From Pseudomonadota bacterium (GTDB lineage: Bacteria; Pseudomonadota; Alphaproteobacteria; Sphingomonadales; Sphingomonadaceae): DNA of 12,159 nt. The notes under the pieces were generated by a model, which saw only the letters and a program-made list of their open reading frames with translations, was not told where the DNA came from and did not search any database. The DNA is taken from NCBI GenBank assembly GCA_030271595.1, contig JARXKO010000029.1:1-12159 (forward strand), given 5' to 3'. This document shows, piece by piece, positions 12,143 through 12,159 of the stretch. Each line of letters opens with the position of its first letter. Within the stretch, counting starts at the first letter, position 1. A program made the translations under genes and the position numbers.

Positions 12143-12159
12143 TTCAGGCAAATGGATGG

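Noticed and set aside
12083..12151. Longer PhaC starting at 12151
   Set aside because: The added residues come from the dispersed repeat and its hairpin, and the start at 12082 gives a normal class I length.

Overview
The window looks like ordinary, gene-dense chromosome of a high-GC alphaproteobacterium, most likely a member of the Sphingomonadales (Sphingomonas or a close relative). The basis is the gene content: an ATP12-type F1 assembly chaperone, a DUF4893 lipoprotein, a class I PHA synthase with a GYCVAGT active-site box, a phasin with a Lys/Ala-rich N-terminus, high G+C and tightly overlapping genes. The genus call is inference from remembered family resemblance, not from a search. There is no phage, plasmid, IS element, CRISPR array, tRNA or rRNA.

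Layout, left to right. (1) 1-1691, plus strand: the 3' part of a DUF445 membrane protein gene, overlapping a 2OG-Fe(II) prolyl-4-hydroxylase-type oxygenase. (2) 1711-4363, minus strand: phasin, then clpS, then murA. The phasin is closed off by a very strong intrinsic terminator, and a large foldback repeat lies between clpS and murA. (3) 4364-4486: a divergent control region with a good sigma70-like promoter for the phasin and three TGCG(C/A)TGCA boxes that look like a PhaR-type operator. (4) 4487-5140, plus strand: gmk, ending in a stop-stop overlap with the next block. (5) 5137-7901, minus strand: a four-gene, fully overlapping operon of RluA-family pseudouridine synthase, HAD phosphatase (Gph-like), a 77-aa two-helix membrane protein and ATP12. 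A (CCCAAR)n hexanucleotide repeat coding for (KP)10 sits exactly at the RluA/HAD junction. (6) 7968-9055, minus strand: DUF4893 lipoprotein overlapping a 134-aa protein of unknown function. (7) 9164-10319, plus strand: a RarD-type EamA transporter and a 73-aa membrane protein. (8) 10316-12082, minus strand: phaC, again with a stop-stop overlap with its convergent neighbour.

How the genes relate. Two polyhydroxyalkanoate genes, the granule-coat phasin and the polymerase phaC, lie about 6 kb apart and are probably co-regulated in trans; only the phasin shows an obvious operator. The rest is housekeeping: peptidoglycan precursor synthesis (MurA), GMP phosphorylation (Gmk), N-degron delivery (ClpS), rRNA modification (RluA family) and F1-ATPase assembly (ATP12).

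I see no new large system. The observations most worth a second look are the phasin (DNA-binding-like N-terminus plus a second, well-placed internal start), its triple-box promoter, the G-quadruplex-capable KP repeat at a translationally coupled gene junction, and a family of three dispersed CATTGCGA...CCAGT elements. One of these elements supplies the stop codon of a gene and another overlaps the likely phaC promoter.
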